From Gammaproteobacteria bacterium (GTDB lineage Bacteria > Pseudomonadota > Gammaproteobacteria > Steroidobacterales > Steroidobacteraceae), in contig JAIBJM010000003.1 of NCBI GenBank assembly GCA_020029535.1, positions 1-64,000 on the forward strand: a DNA stretch of 64,000 bases. The letters run 5' to 3'. Position 1 is the stretch's first letter; each line of letters opens with the position of its first letter. The notes under the pieces were generated by a model. It was not told the origin of the DNA and did not search any database. It worked only from the letters and a program-made list of their open reading frames with translations. Shown here piece by piece: positions 52,466 through 61,542 of this stretch. The position numbers and the translations under genes are program-made.

Positions 52466-53641
52466 TTACTCAGTCTCTGAGTACAGCTCGCGTCCGATCA
52501 GCATGCGCCGGATGTCGCTGGTGCCGGCGCCGATCTCGTACAGTTTGGCGTCACGCCACAATCGAGGCGTCGGGTATTCATTGATGTACCCGTTGCCTCC
52601 CAGCACCTGGATTGCCTCGCCTGCCATCCAGGTCGCCTTCTCCGCAACGTAGAGAATCGCCGCCGCGGCGTCCTTGCGCAGTATCCGCGCGTGATCCACC
52701 CGGTCGCACTCCTGCGCGACGGCGTAGACGTAAGCCCGGCCTGTCTGCCAGACAGTGTACATATCCGCCAGCTTGCCTTGCATGAGCTGGAACTCGCCAA
52801 TGGACTGACCAAACTGCTTGCGGCTGTGCACATAAGGCAGTACGACATCCATGCATGCGGCCATGATGCCCAGTGGTCCGCCGGACAGAACCAGGCGTTC
52901 ATAGTCGAGGCCGCTCATCAGCACCTTGACGCCACTGCCAACGCCACCCAGTACGTTCTCCGCGGGCACCTCGCAGTTGTCGAGAAATACCGGGTATGTG
53001 TTGGACCCGCGCATGCCAAGCTTGTCCAGCTTTGCGCCAAATGACAGACCTTTGAACTCCTTCTCCACGATGAAGGCGGTGATGCCCTTGCTACCGGCAT
53101 CGGGCTCGGTCTTTGCGTAAACGATCAATGTATCGGCATCGCCGCCATTGGTGATCCACATCTTTGAGCCGTTCAGCACGTAATGATCGCCCTGCTTCCG
53201 GGCGCGCAGCTTCATGCTTACGACATCGGAGCCCGAATTGGGCTCACTCATCGCGAGGGCGCCCACATGCTCGCCAGCCACCAGCTTCGGCAGGTACCGC
53301 TGCTTCTGCGACGGGGTGCCGTTGCGATGCAGCTGGTTGATGCACAAATTCGAGTGCGCTCCATACGACAGGGCTACGGCTGCAGAGGCGCGCGACACCT
53401 CCTCCATGGCAATGACATGAGCCAGGTAACCCAGCTGGGTGCCGCCGTACTCCTCGCTCACCGTCAGGCCGTGCAGGCCGAGATCTCCCAGCTTCTTCCA
53501 GAGGTCGGCCGGGAACAGATTGTCATGGTCGATCTGGGCTGCCCGCGGAGCGATTTCCTGAGCCGCGAAACTGCGCACCGTGTCGCGCAGCATTTCTATG
53601 GTCTCACCGAGATTAAAGCTGAGGCCGGGTAGCTGCATCAT
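52466..53641 (-). CDS. liuA: Isovaleryl-CoA dehydrogenase
   Basis: This 391-residue acyl-CoA dehydrogenase oxidises isovaleryl-CoA with FAD. It has [40 protein letters not shown] (near 130), [20 protein letters not shown], and the C-terminal [20 protein letters not shown] with the FAD-contact GG. The active-site Glu of isovaleryl-CoA dehydrogenase sits in an unusual position (before the family-typical C-terminal site), and [16 protein letters not shown] matches that type. It is the first gene of the liu operon with a clear promoter and an AAGGAGAG ribosome site before ATG 53641. Confidence 0.94.
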   Translation of the reverse strand: MMQLPGLSFNLGETIEMLRDTVRSFAAQEIAPRAAQIDHDNLFPADLWKKLGDLGLHGLTVSEEYGGTQLGYLAHVIAMEEVSRASAAVALSYGAHSNLCINQLHRNGTPSQKQRYLPKLVAGEHVGALAMSEPNSGSDVVSMKLRARKQGDHYVLNGSKMWITNGGDADTLIVYAKTEPDAGSKGITAFIVEKEFKGLSFGAKLDKLGMRGSNTYPVFLDNCEVPAENVLGGVGSGVKVLMSGLDYERLVLSGGPLGIMAACMDVVLPYVHSRKQFGQSIGEFQLMQGKLADMYTVWQTGRAYVYAVAQECDRVDHARILRKDAAAAILYVAEKATWMAGEAIQVLGGNGYINEYPTPRLWRDAKLYEIGAGTSDIRRMLIGRELYSETE

Positions 53642-54099
53642 GAGTCTCTCCTTGGAATTGCCGGCGCCTCAGGCAAGCGCTCTCGTTAATTGCGTGAAGA
53701 CGCCCTGACAATTCCCGGGCGAGGCTGGGGCGTGCCATCACACCGCAACCGAGGACGGTCCGCAGCGTACAAAAATGTACTTATTTCGTCAATATGACTT
53801 CAAGTGTTTAGTGTCAGAAAACGCCGCACCAGCGATGTGCCAGGTCCGCGGCAGCGTACCCGATCCACGTCAACACGGCTTTGCTCACGCGAATATCCGC
53901 ACACAGGCCGCGATTGGGCGGTCCGGAACAACAGCGACACGTCGACGCATCAAGTCGCTCGTACACGGCGACGAATGCGCGACCTGTGCACGACATTGCG
54001 GCAGAACGTTTCCTGTAGAATCCGCCGCGTTTTTGCGCCATTGATGCTTCGCATCTGTTTTCATTTATTACAGCCGTCGCGCGCCAAAGGATCCTCGCA
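53642..54099. other. Intergenic region between liuA and the MFS gene (458 bp)
   Basis: No gene is seen. The left side holds the liu promoter. The right side holds TAGAAT (54016-54021), a possible -10 for the plus-strand MFS gene without a clear -35. It also holds a small hairpin GATGC-TTC-GCATC (54043-54055) followed by TGTTTTCATTTATT, which could be a leader hairpin or weak terminator before the GTG start at 54100. Confidence 0.5.
53764..53792 (-). promoter_or_regulatory. liu operon promoter with an inverted repeat in the spacer
   Basis: On the minus strand TTGACG (53787-53792), 17 bp, then TACGCT (53764-53769). GTACA-AAAA-TGTAC (53767-53780) is an inverted repeat covering the -10 and much of the spacer, a place where a repressor or MerR-like activator would act. 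LiuR, the MerR regulator of this operon in Pseudomonas, is not in the window. Confidence 0.6.
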
Positions 54100-55659
54100 G
54101 TGAACGCAGTGAAAGAATTAGCGGGTATAGATCTCGACGGCATACAGCCGCACATTTACAGGCGCCGCTGGGTCGTCCTGGTAGCGATGTGCATATCGCT
54201 GCTCGGGGTAATGCTTGCAAACAGCAGCATCAACATAGCTCTGCCACAGATGTCGGTTGATCTGGGCATCAGCCAGCTGGTCCTCACCTGGGTAGTCAAT
54301 ATCTATGTGTTGTTGTTTGCCAGCCTGTTGTTCATCGCCGGCGCATTTGGCGACAGGTACGGCAGGAAACTCGCCTTGCAGGTCGGCTCAATCATCTTTG
54401 CGGCGAGCGCGCTGTACGCCGGGATCGTTGCCAAGTCCGGCGCTGAGCTCATTGCCGCCCGCGCGATCATGGGTGTCGGCGGCGCGCTGGTCATGCCCAC
54501 GACGCTGTCAATCATCAACAACGTCTTCCCCAGGCATGAGCGCGCGCGGGCCATCGCGATATGGACCGGCATCTCCGGCGCCGGCATGATGTTCGGCAAT
54601 ATCGTGACCGGTTTGCTGCTCGAGCATTATTCGTGGCGCTCGGTGTTCTACCTGAGCGTCGTCGTAGCCGGCATTGCCCTGATCATCAATCAGTTTGCGG
54701 TCGACGAGTCGCGCGACGACCAAGGCCATCCGGTCGATTGGCTTGGCGGCGTCCTGAGCACCGCTGGCATCTTCGGGTTCGTCTATGGCCTCACCGAGGC
54801 GCCTACCAAGGGCATTACCGACGGGTACGTTTTGACCGGCCTGCTCGGCGGTATTGCCTGCCTGTTCGCATTCGTCTGGTGGGAGCGGAAAGCCAGATCG
54901 CCGCTCCTTGACATGGAGCTGTTCAAGAACCGGGCCTTCTCCATATCCAGCCTTACGATCACGCTGGCCTTCCTCGCGATGATCGGCGTCTTCTTCTCGA
55001 TGAGCCAGCTTCAGCAGCTCATTCTCGGCATGTCGCCGCTCACGGCTTCGCTGTCGATGATTCCGATGATGATTCCGATGGTGATACTGGCACCGATGAT
55101 GCCAAACATCGTGAAGAAGGTCGGAGCCCGCATCACGATGTCCGGCGGGCTGCTCGTCATAACCATCGCGTTCGTGATCATGTCGACGTGGACAGCAAGC
55201 ATGACCTTTTTGCAATTCATCACGGTCATGATGCTGCTGATGGCCGGCATCTGCGCCGCCATGACCCCGGGCACCAACATTCTGATGGCATCTGTTCCTC
55301 GCAATCGCTCTGGAATGGGCTCGGCGATGAACGACACGACGCGCGAACTCGGAGGAGCTTTGGGCATCGCGGTACTTGGGGCGATCCTGAGCTCGGTCTA
55401 CACGGACAAGGTCGCCGACGTGGCGAGCACGCTGCCCGGACCGCTCAAGACGGCGCTGGAAGGCTCGCTGGCTACCGCGTTGCACGTGTCCAAGCTCCTG
55501 GGCCCGAGAGCCACCGAATTCGCAGACTACGCAAAGGCCGCGTGGATGGACGCGCTGTCAACCGCAGCGCTTGTGTCGGCAGGCATCATGTTTGTTGCGA
55601 CGATCATCGCCTTCGTGGCGCTGCCCAGACATACCGAGCGCCAAAGCGATACGATCTAA
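54100..55659 (+). CDS. MFS drug exporter, DHA2 (EmrB/QacA) type
   Basis: This 519-residue proton-coupled exporter has 14 TM helices. Motif A is FGDRYGRKLALQVGS (near 84-98); the DHA2 signature LANSSINIALPQMSVDLGIS lies in TM1 and RAIMGVGGALVMPTTLSII in TM4. Motif C is GISGAGMMFGNIVTGLLLE. Start is GTG 54100 with AAGGAT upstream. A bidirectional terminator follows. No membrane-fusion partner is beside it, so it probably works alone at the inner membrane. Substrates would be cationic or amphipathic drugs by family, unproven here. Confidence 0.88.
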   Translation: MNAVKELAGIDLDGIQPHIYRRRWVVLVAMCISLLGVMLANSSINIALPQMSVDLGISQLVLTWVVNIYVLLFASLLFIAGAFGDRYGRKLALQVGSIIFAASALYAGIVAKSGAELIAARAIMGVGGALVMPTTLSIINNVFPRHERARAIAIWTGISGAGMMFGNIVTGLLLEHYSWRSVFYLSVVVAGIALIINQFAVDESRDDQGHPVDWLGGVLSTAGIFGFVYGLTEAPTKGITDGYVLTGLLGGIACLFAFVWWERKARSPLLDMELFKNRAFSISSLTITLAFLAMIGVFFSMSQLQQLILGMSPLTASLSMIPMMIPMVILAPMMPNIVKKVGARITMSGGLLVITIAFVIMSTWTASMTFLQFITVMMLLMAGICAAMTPGTNILMASVPRNRSGMGSAMNDTTRELGGALGIAVLGAILSSVYTDKVADVASTLPGPLKTALEGSLATALHVSKLLGPRATEFADYAKAAWMDALSTAALVSAGIMFVATIIAFVALPRHTERQSDTI

Positions 55660-55694
55660 GACCAGTTCGCGAGTACGGGATCCCCAAAAAGCGA

Positions 55695-55724
55695 AACCCC
55701 CGACCGGAAAACCGGGCGGGGGTT
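55695..55724. terminator. Bidirectional rho-independent terminator
   Basis: AACCCCCG (55695-55702) pairs with CGGGGGTT (55717-55724) around an inner CCGG/CCGG hairpin, followed by ATTTGT on the plus strand and preceded by CAAAAAGCG, which reads as a T-tract on the minus strand. It separates the convergent DHA2 exporter and the secreted-protein gene ending at 55752. Confidence 0.85.
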
Positions 55725-55751
55725 ATTTGTCGCGTCAGCGACAGACCGCTG

Positions 55752-56564
55752 TCACATCTTGACGCAGGCGTGCGGCGACCACTTCGAGCCGTCCGGCTCC
55801 TTGCGGAAATCGGTGCTCGTAACATACGGGGAAGACAGGTGCTGCGGATCTTCCACCTTGGTGGTGACATCGAACCACACTTTACCCGTGGAGTCCTCGA
55901 AGAGCTGGAACCATTCGGTTACCTGCGCCTTCTCGCCGTACGGCACGCCATTGCGCTGCAGCCAGCCCGGAGACAGCTTGGTGGTAACCACCTGCAGCCT
56001 GCCGCCCGTCACAGGACCGCCACCCCGCGCAAAGCCGCCGCGCGGACCCTGGACCGGGAGCTGCCAGGTCGCCAATGAACTTCCCTGCGGGGTCGGCCCG
56101 GCGTTCGGCACATCCGACTGCTTGAAGTACAACAGGCGGGTTTGCTGGCCCCAGTCGCTCTCGATCTTGAGCGTATCCGGACCAGCCCAGGTAATGTGCA
56201 GACGCGTCGGCATGCGCATCAATCCGCCGGCGTAATAGGCGCGGCAATCGATCTTGTTGGTCCAGGCCGGACCATACTTGCTGCCATCGAACTTCAGGGC
56301 TTCCTTCCTGGAGGCCGCATTGGCCGGGATACTTCCAACATCGCCGGTCGGCGCAGTCAACATGCGCCAGCGCCAATCCTCGGTGACGACCGAGACCCAG
56401 TAGCCCGTCAGATCAAACCGCGCGGCTTGCTGCGCCGCCGGCGGCGGCCCACCCCTGCGCGCGGCTGGCGGCGGACCAGGAGGCCCAGGCTGCGCCAGTA
56501 TCGCCGGGCTGACCGCGAGCAGTGCCGTCAGCAGGGCGCTGCCCTTGAGTACTGTGCTCTTCAT
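55752..56564 (-). CDS. Secreted protein, paralogue of the one at 57874-58800
   Basis: This 270-residue protein has a signal peptide (MKSTVLKGSALLTALLAV, cut after ILA) and a Pro/Gly/Ala-rich linker (PPGPPPAARRGG). A beta-rich domain follows, opening FDLTGYWVSVVTEDWRWRML. The segments TTKLSPGWLQRNGVPYGEKA and VEDPQHLSSPYVTSTDF match the first gene of the operon (TTKYKRGWIKRNGLPTSDEA and TDPEYLSEPLVRSTTF), so the two are related. I do not recognise the family. ATG 56564 follows the MBL gene in the same operon (56 bp between). A periplasmic or extracellular partner of the MBL protein is inferred. Confidence 0.7.
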   Translation of the reverse strand: MKSTVLKGSALLTALLAVSPAILAQPGPPGPPPAARRGGPPPAAQQAARFDLTGYWVSVVTEDWRWRMLTAPTGDVGSIPANAASRKEALKFDGSKYGPAWTNKIDCRAYYAGGLMRMPTRLHITWAGPDTLKIESDWGQQTRLLYFKQSDVPNAGPTPQGSSLATWQLPVQGPRGGFARGGGPVTGGRLQVVTTKLSPGWLQRNGVPYGEKAQVTEWFQLFEDSTGKVWFDVTTKVEDPQHLSSPYVTSTDFRKEPDGSKWSPHACVKM

Positions 56565-56620
56565 CGCGCGTGATCTCCAAGTCATTATTGTCATGCAAGT
56601 CTGCGATCCGGTGACCGGGC

Positions 56621-57877
56621 TCACTCGCCGCTCGGAATAAAGAAGCGATCCGGTCCCTTGCTCGACCCAGCCGGCAATGTCTCGTAGACCACCTTGACGA
56701 AGTCCTTGGGGGTCCAGCCGCCGGTGCTCTTGCCCCAGCGTCCGTCGAAATCCCCCGTGACATTCATGGCCATGACTTGCTGCAACGACTTGCCCCTGTT
56801 CTTGTAATACATGATGCGGTTGCGCAGGATCTGAACCATGTAGGTGTAGTGGAGCAGCTCGGCACGGTCCATCAGTCGGCCATGGCCCGGAACGATGATG
56901 GTGCCGCCTTCTATCGGGCCATTGTGATATCCAGCCGCCATCAAATCCCTGAGATCATGGAGCGCGGTGAGCAACCCGTCGATGGTTCCGCCGTTCTTTA
57001 CATCGATGCGGGGATAGGAGCTGGCATTCACCAGATCGCCGACTGCAATCACATCCGAGCGCCGGAATTGCACCAGCAGGTTGCCATCGCTATTGGCGAT
57101 GCGCGGTTGATGCAGCGTTACCGCCTCGTCGTTGAAGTACCAGGAGTAGACGCTCTCCTCATGTGCTTCCGACGGCAACAAATCGTCCGGGGTGCCTGAA
57201 TCCACCAGATGATTCAGCGTATTCTGGCTGGACATCACCGTGGCGCCAGGCAGGTCGGAAGCGCCCAATGAAATGCCTATGATCTGCTTGCCGCCTTCGC
57301 GGATCACCTTGTTGCCGCCGATATGATCCGGCTCTCCGCTGGTATTGACCACCCAGCGAATGTCATCGTGATCACCCGCGTAGCGGGCGGCGAGCTTCTT
57401 GATGAGCGCGAGCAGTTTCGGCGCCATTTCTGCGGTACCGGTGTCAACCACCAATACCCCGTCGTTGCCGATCTGCACCACAACGTTGGCCCGCTCGGGC
57501 AGACCCACAATCATCCAGACATTGCCCTGCACGTTCCAGGCATGCAGCTCGCCGTCATCGTATTTGCCCTGATCTGCACTGCCGAAATAGAAGTTGTACC
57601 CCCAGGACTGGCGGTAGAAGTCATATTCCCATTGGTTCGAGCGACTGTTCACCGCTCCGTTCGGCAGCACCGATGTAGACGGCGACGTCTGTGCAGCAGC
57701 CGGAAGCGATGCGAGTAACGCACTCGCACCCATCAGCCATCCCACCAGCGTCGATGCCCGCATCGGGCGTCGCACTGACCGACGCACATTGTTCTTTCTG
57801 TTGCCGTCCATTGTCCGCCCCATGCAGGCTGATTGATCGGGTGCCACCTGCGCCAGCGATTTCTGTGTTGCGCTCAT
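56621..57877 (-). CDS. Metallo-beta-lactamase-fold secreted protein with altered metal ligands
   Basis: This is a 418-residue protein. The hydrophobic signal segment (STLVGWLMGASALLASLPAA) begins only at residue 42, so a later start (Met39 or Met19) is possible; ATG 57877 is kept because it overlaps the upstream stop by 4 bp. The MBL fold is clear: DGVLVVDTGTAEMAPKLLAL (near 139-158), VVNTSGEPDHIGGN, GDLVN and VPGHGRLMDR. The usual HxHxDH reads SxExDH (S180, E182, D184, H185), so two of the metal-binding His are absent. It may bind one metal or act without hydrolysis. It lies between two related secreted proteins. Confidence 0.8.
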   Translation of the reverse strand: MSATQKSLAQVAPDQSACMGRTMDGNRKNNVRRSVRRPMRASTLVGWLMGASALLASLPAAAQTSPSTSVLPNGAVNSRSNQWEYDFYRQSWGYNFYFGSADQGKYDDGELHAWNVQGNVWMIVGLPERANVVVQIGNDGVLVVDTGTAEMAPKLLALIKKLAARYAGDHDDIRWVVNTSGEPDHIGGNKVIREGGKQIIGISLGASDLPGATVMSSQNTLNHLVDSGTPDDLLPSEAHEESVYSWYFNDEAVTLHQPRIANSDGNLLVQFRRSDVIAVGDLVNASSYPRIDVKNGGTIDGLLTALHDLRDLMAAGYHNGPIEGGTIIVPGHGRLMDRAELLHYTYMVQILRNRIMYYKNRGKSLQQVMAMNVTGDFDGRWGKSTGGWTPKDFVKVVYETLPAGSSKGPDRFFIPSGE

Positions 57878-58800
57878 CGCGGCCGCCTCGCGTTCTCAGC
57901 GTTCTGCTCCCGCTCAAGTTTCTCGATGGTCGCCACCGGCGGATTGGGCGGCAGCGTCGCCATCTTGTCCTGGTATTCGGGAAGCAACGTCTCCGCGCTG
58001 CCCAAGGCGGCTTCCATCGGTACGTTATTTTTGACCGCGTAACTCTGTATCACCGCCGTCTGATTGGGCAGCAGCATCGGCAAATCGGCCCGGCTACGCG
58101 GAACCTCAATCAGCGGGCGGCAGGCAAATGGCAGATTCCGTGGCCAGTTCGTGACCCACTCGAAGGTGGTGCTTCTGACCAGCGGCTCGCTCAGGTACTC
58201 GGGATCGGTGAGTATCCCGATGTGCGTCATCAGATCGCCGTAGCGCATGAAGTACTCATCGAAGACAGCTTCGTCGCTGGTCGGGAGACCGTTGCGCTTG
58301 ATCCAGCCGCGCTTGTATTTGGTGGTGTGCACGCGCAGCACATCGCCTGCAATCCAGCGGCCCTTGGAGAAACCGGACCAGGTATGCGCCGCCCACTCAG
58401 GCGGTTCCGGGCGGTCGTCCATCCAGATATCCCGCTGCGGAAATATCATGTGAGTGCGGAGCGCAACCTGCGCCAGCGTCTGCGGATCCAGTTCCTCGCG
58501 GATGGCGATTGGCCCGGGACCGCGGATGCCGTAGTGCGACAGATGCGGCCGGCATTGCCACTCGGGGAGGGTCACATCCTGCGCATCTCCAGTCTGGGCG
58601 ACGGAGCGCGATGCCGCTGTGGTCGGAACGCCGGTGTAGTCGCCCGGTTCGGGACCACCACCTCGGTCTCCGATATCTTCGGTGAAGACCGAATTCCAGA
58701 CACCATTCATGATCGATTGCGCGCTGACGGATTGCGAGGCCAAGGCGGTCACCCCGGCGGACAGCAATATCACTAGTGCGCCCGAACAATTCTTAGCCAT
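57874..58800 (-). CDS. Secreted protein of unknown function, first gene of the MBL operon
   Basis: This 308-residue protein has a signal peptide (ALVILLSAGVTALASQSVSA). The mature part opens IMNGVWNSVFTEDIGDRGGG and contains LPEWQCRPHLSHYGIRGPGP, GDVLRVHTTKYKRGWIKRNG and a charged helical C-terminus (KLEREQNAENARRPR). It shares the GxWxSVxTED start and the GWxxRNG region with the third gene, so a duplication flanks the MBL gene. ATG 58800 gives a proper signal length. A promoter with a TTGACA and an inverted repeat lies just upstream. The family is not recognised. Confidence 0.68.
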   Translation of the reverse strand: MAKNCSGALVILLSAGVTALASQSVSAQSIMNGVWNSVFTEDIGDRGGGPEPGDYTGVPTTAASRSVAQTGDAQDVTLPEWQCRPHLSHYGIRGPGPIAIREELDPQTLAQVALRTHMIFPQRDIWMDDRPEPPEWAAHTWSGFSKGRWIAGDVLRVHTTKYKRGWIKRNGLPTSDEAVFDEYFMRYGDLMTHIGILTDPEYLSEPLVRSTTFEWVTNWPRNLPFACRPLIEVPRSRADLPMLLPNQTAVIQSYAVKNNVPMEAALGSAETLLPEYQDKMATLPPNPPVATIEKLEREQNAENARRPR

Positions 58801-58836
58801 ATTGATGCGCCTGCCGAAGCCCCCGAAAGAGCCGGG

Positions 58837-58904
58837 AGCATACACGAGCCTGTACCTTTCATGTCAAGTTGGCCAAGCCGTGCAAATCATAACTTGTGTC
58901 AAGT
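58837..58904 (-). promoter_or_regulatory. Promoter and operator-like repeat for the MBL operon
   Basis: On the minus strand TTGACA (58862-58867) is followed at 17-19 bp by TGTATG/TATGCT (58837-58844). A second TTGACA (58897-58902) lies inside ACTTG-TGT-CAAGT (58892-58904), a perfect 5-bp inverted repeat. The TetR-family gene at 58952 is the nearest regulator and could bind it; this is inference. Confidence 0.5.
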
Positions 58905-58951
58905 CGACGCAAGCGAAAGATCATGCAACGCAGAGTGAATCAGTCACTGTC

Positions 58952-59617
58952 TCACGGCCTCAACGCGGGCAAGCTTCGCTGCGACACCTGACGTGCCTGT
59001 TCGCTTTCCATTCCAAGACCGCGCAGAACAAGGAAGGCGCACTGCTCGGCATAGTCCGCGGGTCGTGAATCAACCATGACCGCCTTGATGGCCATGATGG
59101 ACACACCCAGGAAGTAGTCGCATGCAACTTCCGGATCGATTGCCATGAAGCGACCGGACTGTATCCCCGCTTGGATATCAGCCATGGGATAAGCACGCAA
59201 TTCGTCCCTGAACACCAGGTCTCCGAGGCCCATTCGATAGAACAACCAGCCCCAGACATGGTCGGCCGAAGCCTTGAGGATCGTCATCCGCAGGCCGGTG
59301 GTCAGCCTGTATGCGGGATCGCCATCGAAAGCGTGGGCCTTGCGGATCGTGCGCAGCGGAGCATCGCCGATGTGCTGCCAAAGGGCCCCGACGAGTTCAT
59401 CACGGGTCTTGAAATAGTTATAGAAGGTACCGCGGGCCACTCCCGCGCTCTTGATGAAATCATCGATCGTCACCCCCGCCGTTCCACGCTCGGCGACAAC
59501 CCGCGCAGCTGCCGTCAGCAGGCGCTGGCGCGTCATCGCACGCCGCTGGTGACCGATTTCAGCACGACGCGCAGAGGTGCCGCCGGCCAAGAGACGTCCT
59601 CCTGAACCTTTAGACAA
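58952..59617 (-). CDS. TetR/AcrR family transcriptional regulator
   Basis: This 221-residue regulator has an N-terminal helix-turn-helix (RQRLLTAAARVVAERGTAGV, then IDDFIKSAGVARGTFYNYFK, near 30-72) and a divergent ligand domain with about seven helices. The start at 59617 gives an N-terminal extension of some 25 residues; a later Met (28) would give the compact family length. It lies upstream of the MBL operon (151 bp), on the same strand as that operon and the dehydrogenase genes. The ligand is unknown; acyl-CoA or lipid ligands are common in the family. Confidence 0.85.
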   Translation of the reverse strand: MSKGSGGRLLAGGTSARRAEIGHQRRAMTRQRLLTAAARVVAERGTAGVTIDDFIKSAGVARGTFYNYFKTRDELVGALWQHIGDAPLRTIRKAHAFDGDPAYRLTTGLRMTILKASADHVWGWLFYRMGLGDLVFRDELRAYPMADIQAGIQSGRFMAIDPEVACDYFLGVSIMAIKAVMVDSRPADYAEQCAFLVLRGLGMESEQARQVSQRSLPALRP

Positions 59618-59710
59618 ACCACTCGTTCCGTTCGACGTTCAAGAACCGCATTGCGGATCTAGCGTAGCAGACTCCATCTCCGTTCGGGACTGAGGCAGGA
59701 AGCCCCTGCC

Positions 59711-61501
59711 TCAGAACCAGGCTTCCCTCATCTCAAACGTGGCGGTATCCGCAGCGTCAAGACGATCCAGCGGTGCGTCGACGCCGGGCAATTCCCATTT
59801 GAAGAAATAGTCGGCCGCGCGCCGCTTCCCCTCGTAGAAGTCGCCGGCCCGGGAATTCACGACTATCAGCTGATCGAGCCACAACCACGCCACGACGACG
59901 TGCCCAAGAACCTCAAGGTAAACAGAGGCATTCGACAGCGCCCGATCCCGCTCCGGCATCTCGACGAGCATCCTGGTCACCGCTTTGATACGACGAACCC
60001 GCGGTTCGAGTTGCTGCGCGAAGCCGACGAGCGCGGGCAATTGTCCGCAGCGGGCGATAGTCTCGCCGATACGATCCATCAGCAGCTCAAACGCCCGCCC
60101 TCCGGCCATCGCAACCTTGCGGCCAAGCAGATCGAGGCCGTGGATCCCGTGCGTTCCTTCATGAATCTGATTGAGACGGTTGTCGCGGTAGAACTGCTCG
60201 ACGTTGTAATCCCGCGTGTATCCGTATCCGCCATGCACCTGAATCGCGAGATCGCAACCCTTGAGGCACCACTGCGAGGGCCAGCTCTTGGCAATGGGAG
60301 TCAGGATATCGAGCAGCAGCGTGGCGTCACGACAAAGGTCACCCTCCAGCGTGCGCTCATCATCCACAAGGCGGGCGCAGTACAACATCAGCGCAAGAGA
60401 GCCCTCCGCATAACACTTCTGCGCAAGCAGCATCCGGCGAACATCCGGATGCGCGATGATCGGTACCGGCGGGGATGACGGATCCTTGTTCGAAGGCAGC
60501 CGTCCCTGCAGTCGCGTACGCGCATAGTCCAGCGAATGGAGATAGGCCGTGTATCCCAGCGCGGTAGCGGCCAGACCCACGGCGATGCGTGCCTCATTCA
60601 TCATCAGGAACATGCAGGCCAAGCCCTGGTTCACGCCGCCGACCAGCCATCCCTTCGCGCCCGGCTTGCCATCCAACAGAAAGCGACCTTCCCCGAAATT
60701 CAGCAGGCAATTGACGGTGCTGTGTGTGCCCATCTTGTGGTTCAGCCCCGCGAACGCGATGTCGTTGCGCTCTCCCAGGGTGCCATCCGCCGCCAGCAAC
60801 CGCCGCGGAACCAGAAACAGCGACAGTCCCTTCACGCCGGGCGGACTGCCGGGAATGCGAGCGAGCACAAGGTGGATGATGTTTTCGCTGGCCTCGTGCT
60901 CGCCGCCCGAGATCCACATCTTGGCGCCGAACAGCCGGTAGGATCCATCGGACTGGGGCTCGGCACGCGTCCGTACTTCCGACAGCCCGGATCCCGCGCC
61001 TGGTTCCGACAAACACATCGTGCCCGAGAAGCGCCCCGCCAGCATGGGGTGCACATAGGAGTCGATCTGCTCGGCACTACCGTAGTGCATGAGCAGTCCC
61101 GCATTCGCCATCGTCAGCAACGGGTAGCAGGCGAAGCCGTAGTTCGCGCCGAGAAACCAGGTGAGACACGTCCGTTCGACTACGACCGGCAACTGCATGC
61201 CTCCCAGGTCGTAGTCCTTGTCGGCGGCGAGCAACCCCGCGGAGGCGAACTCCCGAAGCGCGACAGTCAATTCTTCCAGTGTCTCGACACGCCCGTTCTG
61301 GTACGTCGGCTCCTGTTGATCGCCCTTCTTGTTGAACGGCGCGAAGTAGGTTGTCGCGATCTGTTCGGCGACATCCAGAGCCGCATCCATCGTGTCCCGG
61401 CTGTGTTCGGCATAACGGGCCCGCTCACAAAGCTCGGTCACCTTGAGCCATTCAAACAACAGGAAGTCGATGTCCCGACGGGACAGCACCAATGAAGACA
61501 T
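59711..61501 (-). CDS. Acyl-CoA dehydrogenase (long, FadE/AidB-like)
   Basis: This 596-residue acyl-CoA dehydrogenase has the extra N- and C-terminal segments typical of the about 600-residue group. MCLSEPGAGSGLSEVRTRAE (near 167), KMWISGGEHEASENIIHLVL (near 200), and GYGYTRDYNVEQFYRDNRLN with the catalytic-site Glu nearby (near 425) are present. The DNRLNQIHEGTHGIHGLDLL ending is a common form. It lies 41 bp after the E2 gene on the same strand, so it is probably cotranscribed with the 2-oxoacid dehydrogenase. The acyl substrate is unknown. Confidence 0.88.
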   Translation of the reverse strand: MSSLVLSRRDIDFLLFEWLKVTELCERARYAEHSRDTMDAALDVAEQIATTYFAPFNKKGDQQEPTYQNGRVETLEELTVALREFASAGLLAADKDYDLGGMQLPVVVERTCLTWFLGANYGFACYPLLTMANAGLLMHYGSAEQIDSYVHPMLAGRFSGTMCLSEPGAGSGLSEVRTRAEPQSDGSYRLFGAKMWISGGEHEASENIIHLVLARIPGSPPGVKGLSLFLVPRRLLAADGTLGERNDIAFAGLNHKMGTHSTVNCLLNFGEGRFLLDGKPGAKGWLVGGVNQGLACMFLMMNEARIAVGLAATALGYTAYLHSLDYARTRLQGRLPSNKDPSSPPVPIIAHPDVRRMLLAQKCYAEGSLALMLYCARLVDDERTLEGDLCRDATLLLDILTPIAKSWPSQWCLKGCDLAIQVHGGYGYTRDYNVEQFYRDNRLNQIHEGTHGIHGLDLLGRKVAMAGGRAFELLMDRIGETIARCGQLPALVGFAQQLEPRVRRIKAVTRMLVEMPERDRALSNASVYLEVLGHVVVAWLWLDQLIVVNSRAGDFYEGKRRAADYFFKWELPGVDAPLDRLDAADTATFEMREAWF

Positions 61502-61542
61502 GCGTAAACCCTAAATCATCAAGTCAGCAATGCAGCGCGCGC

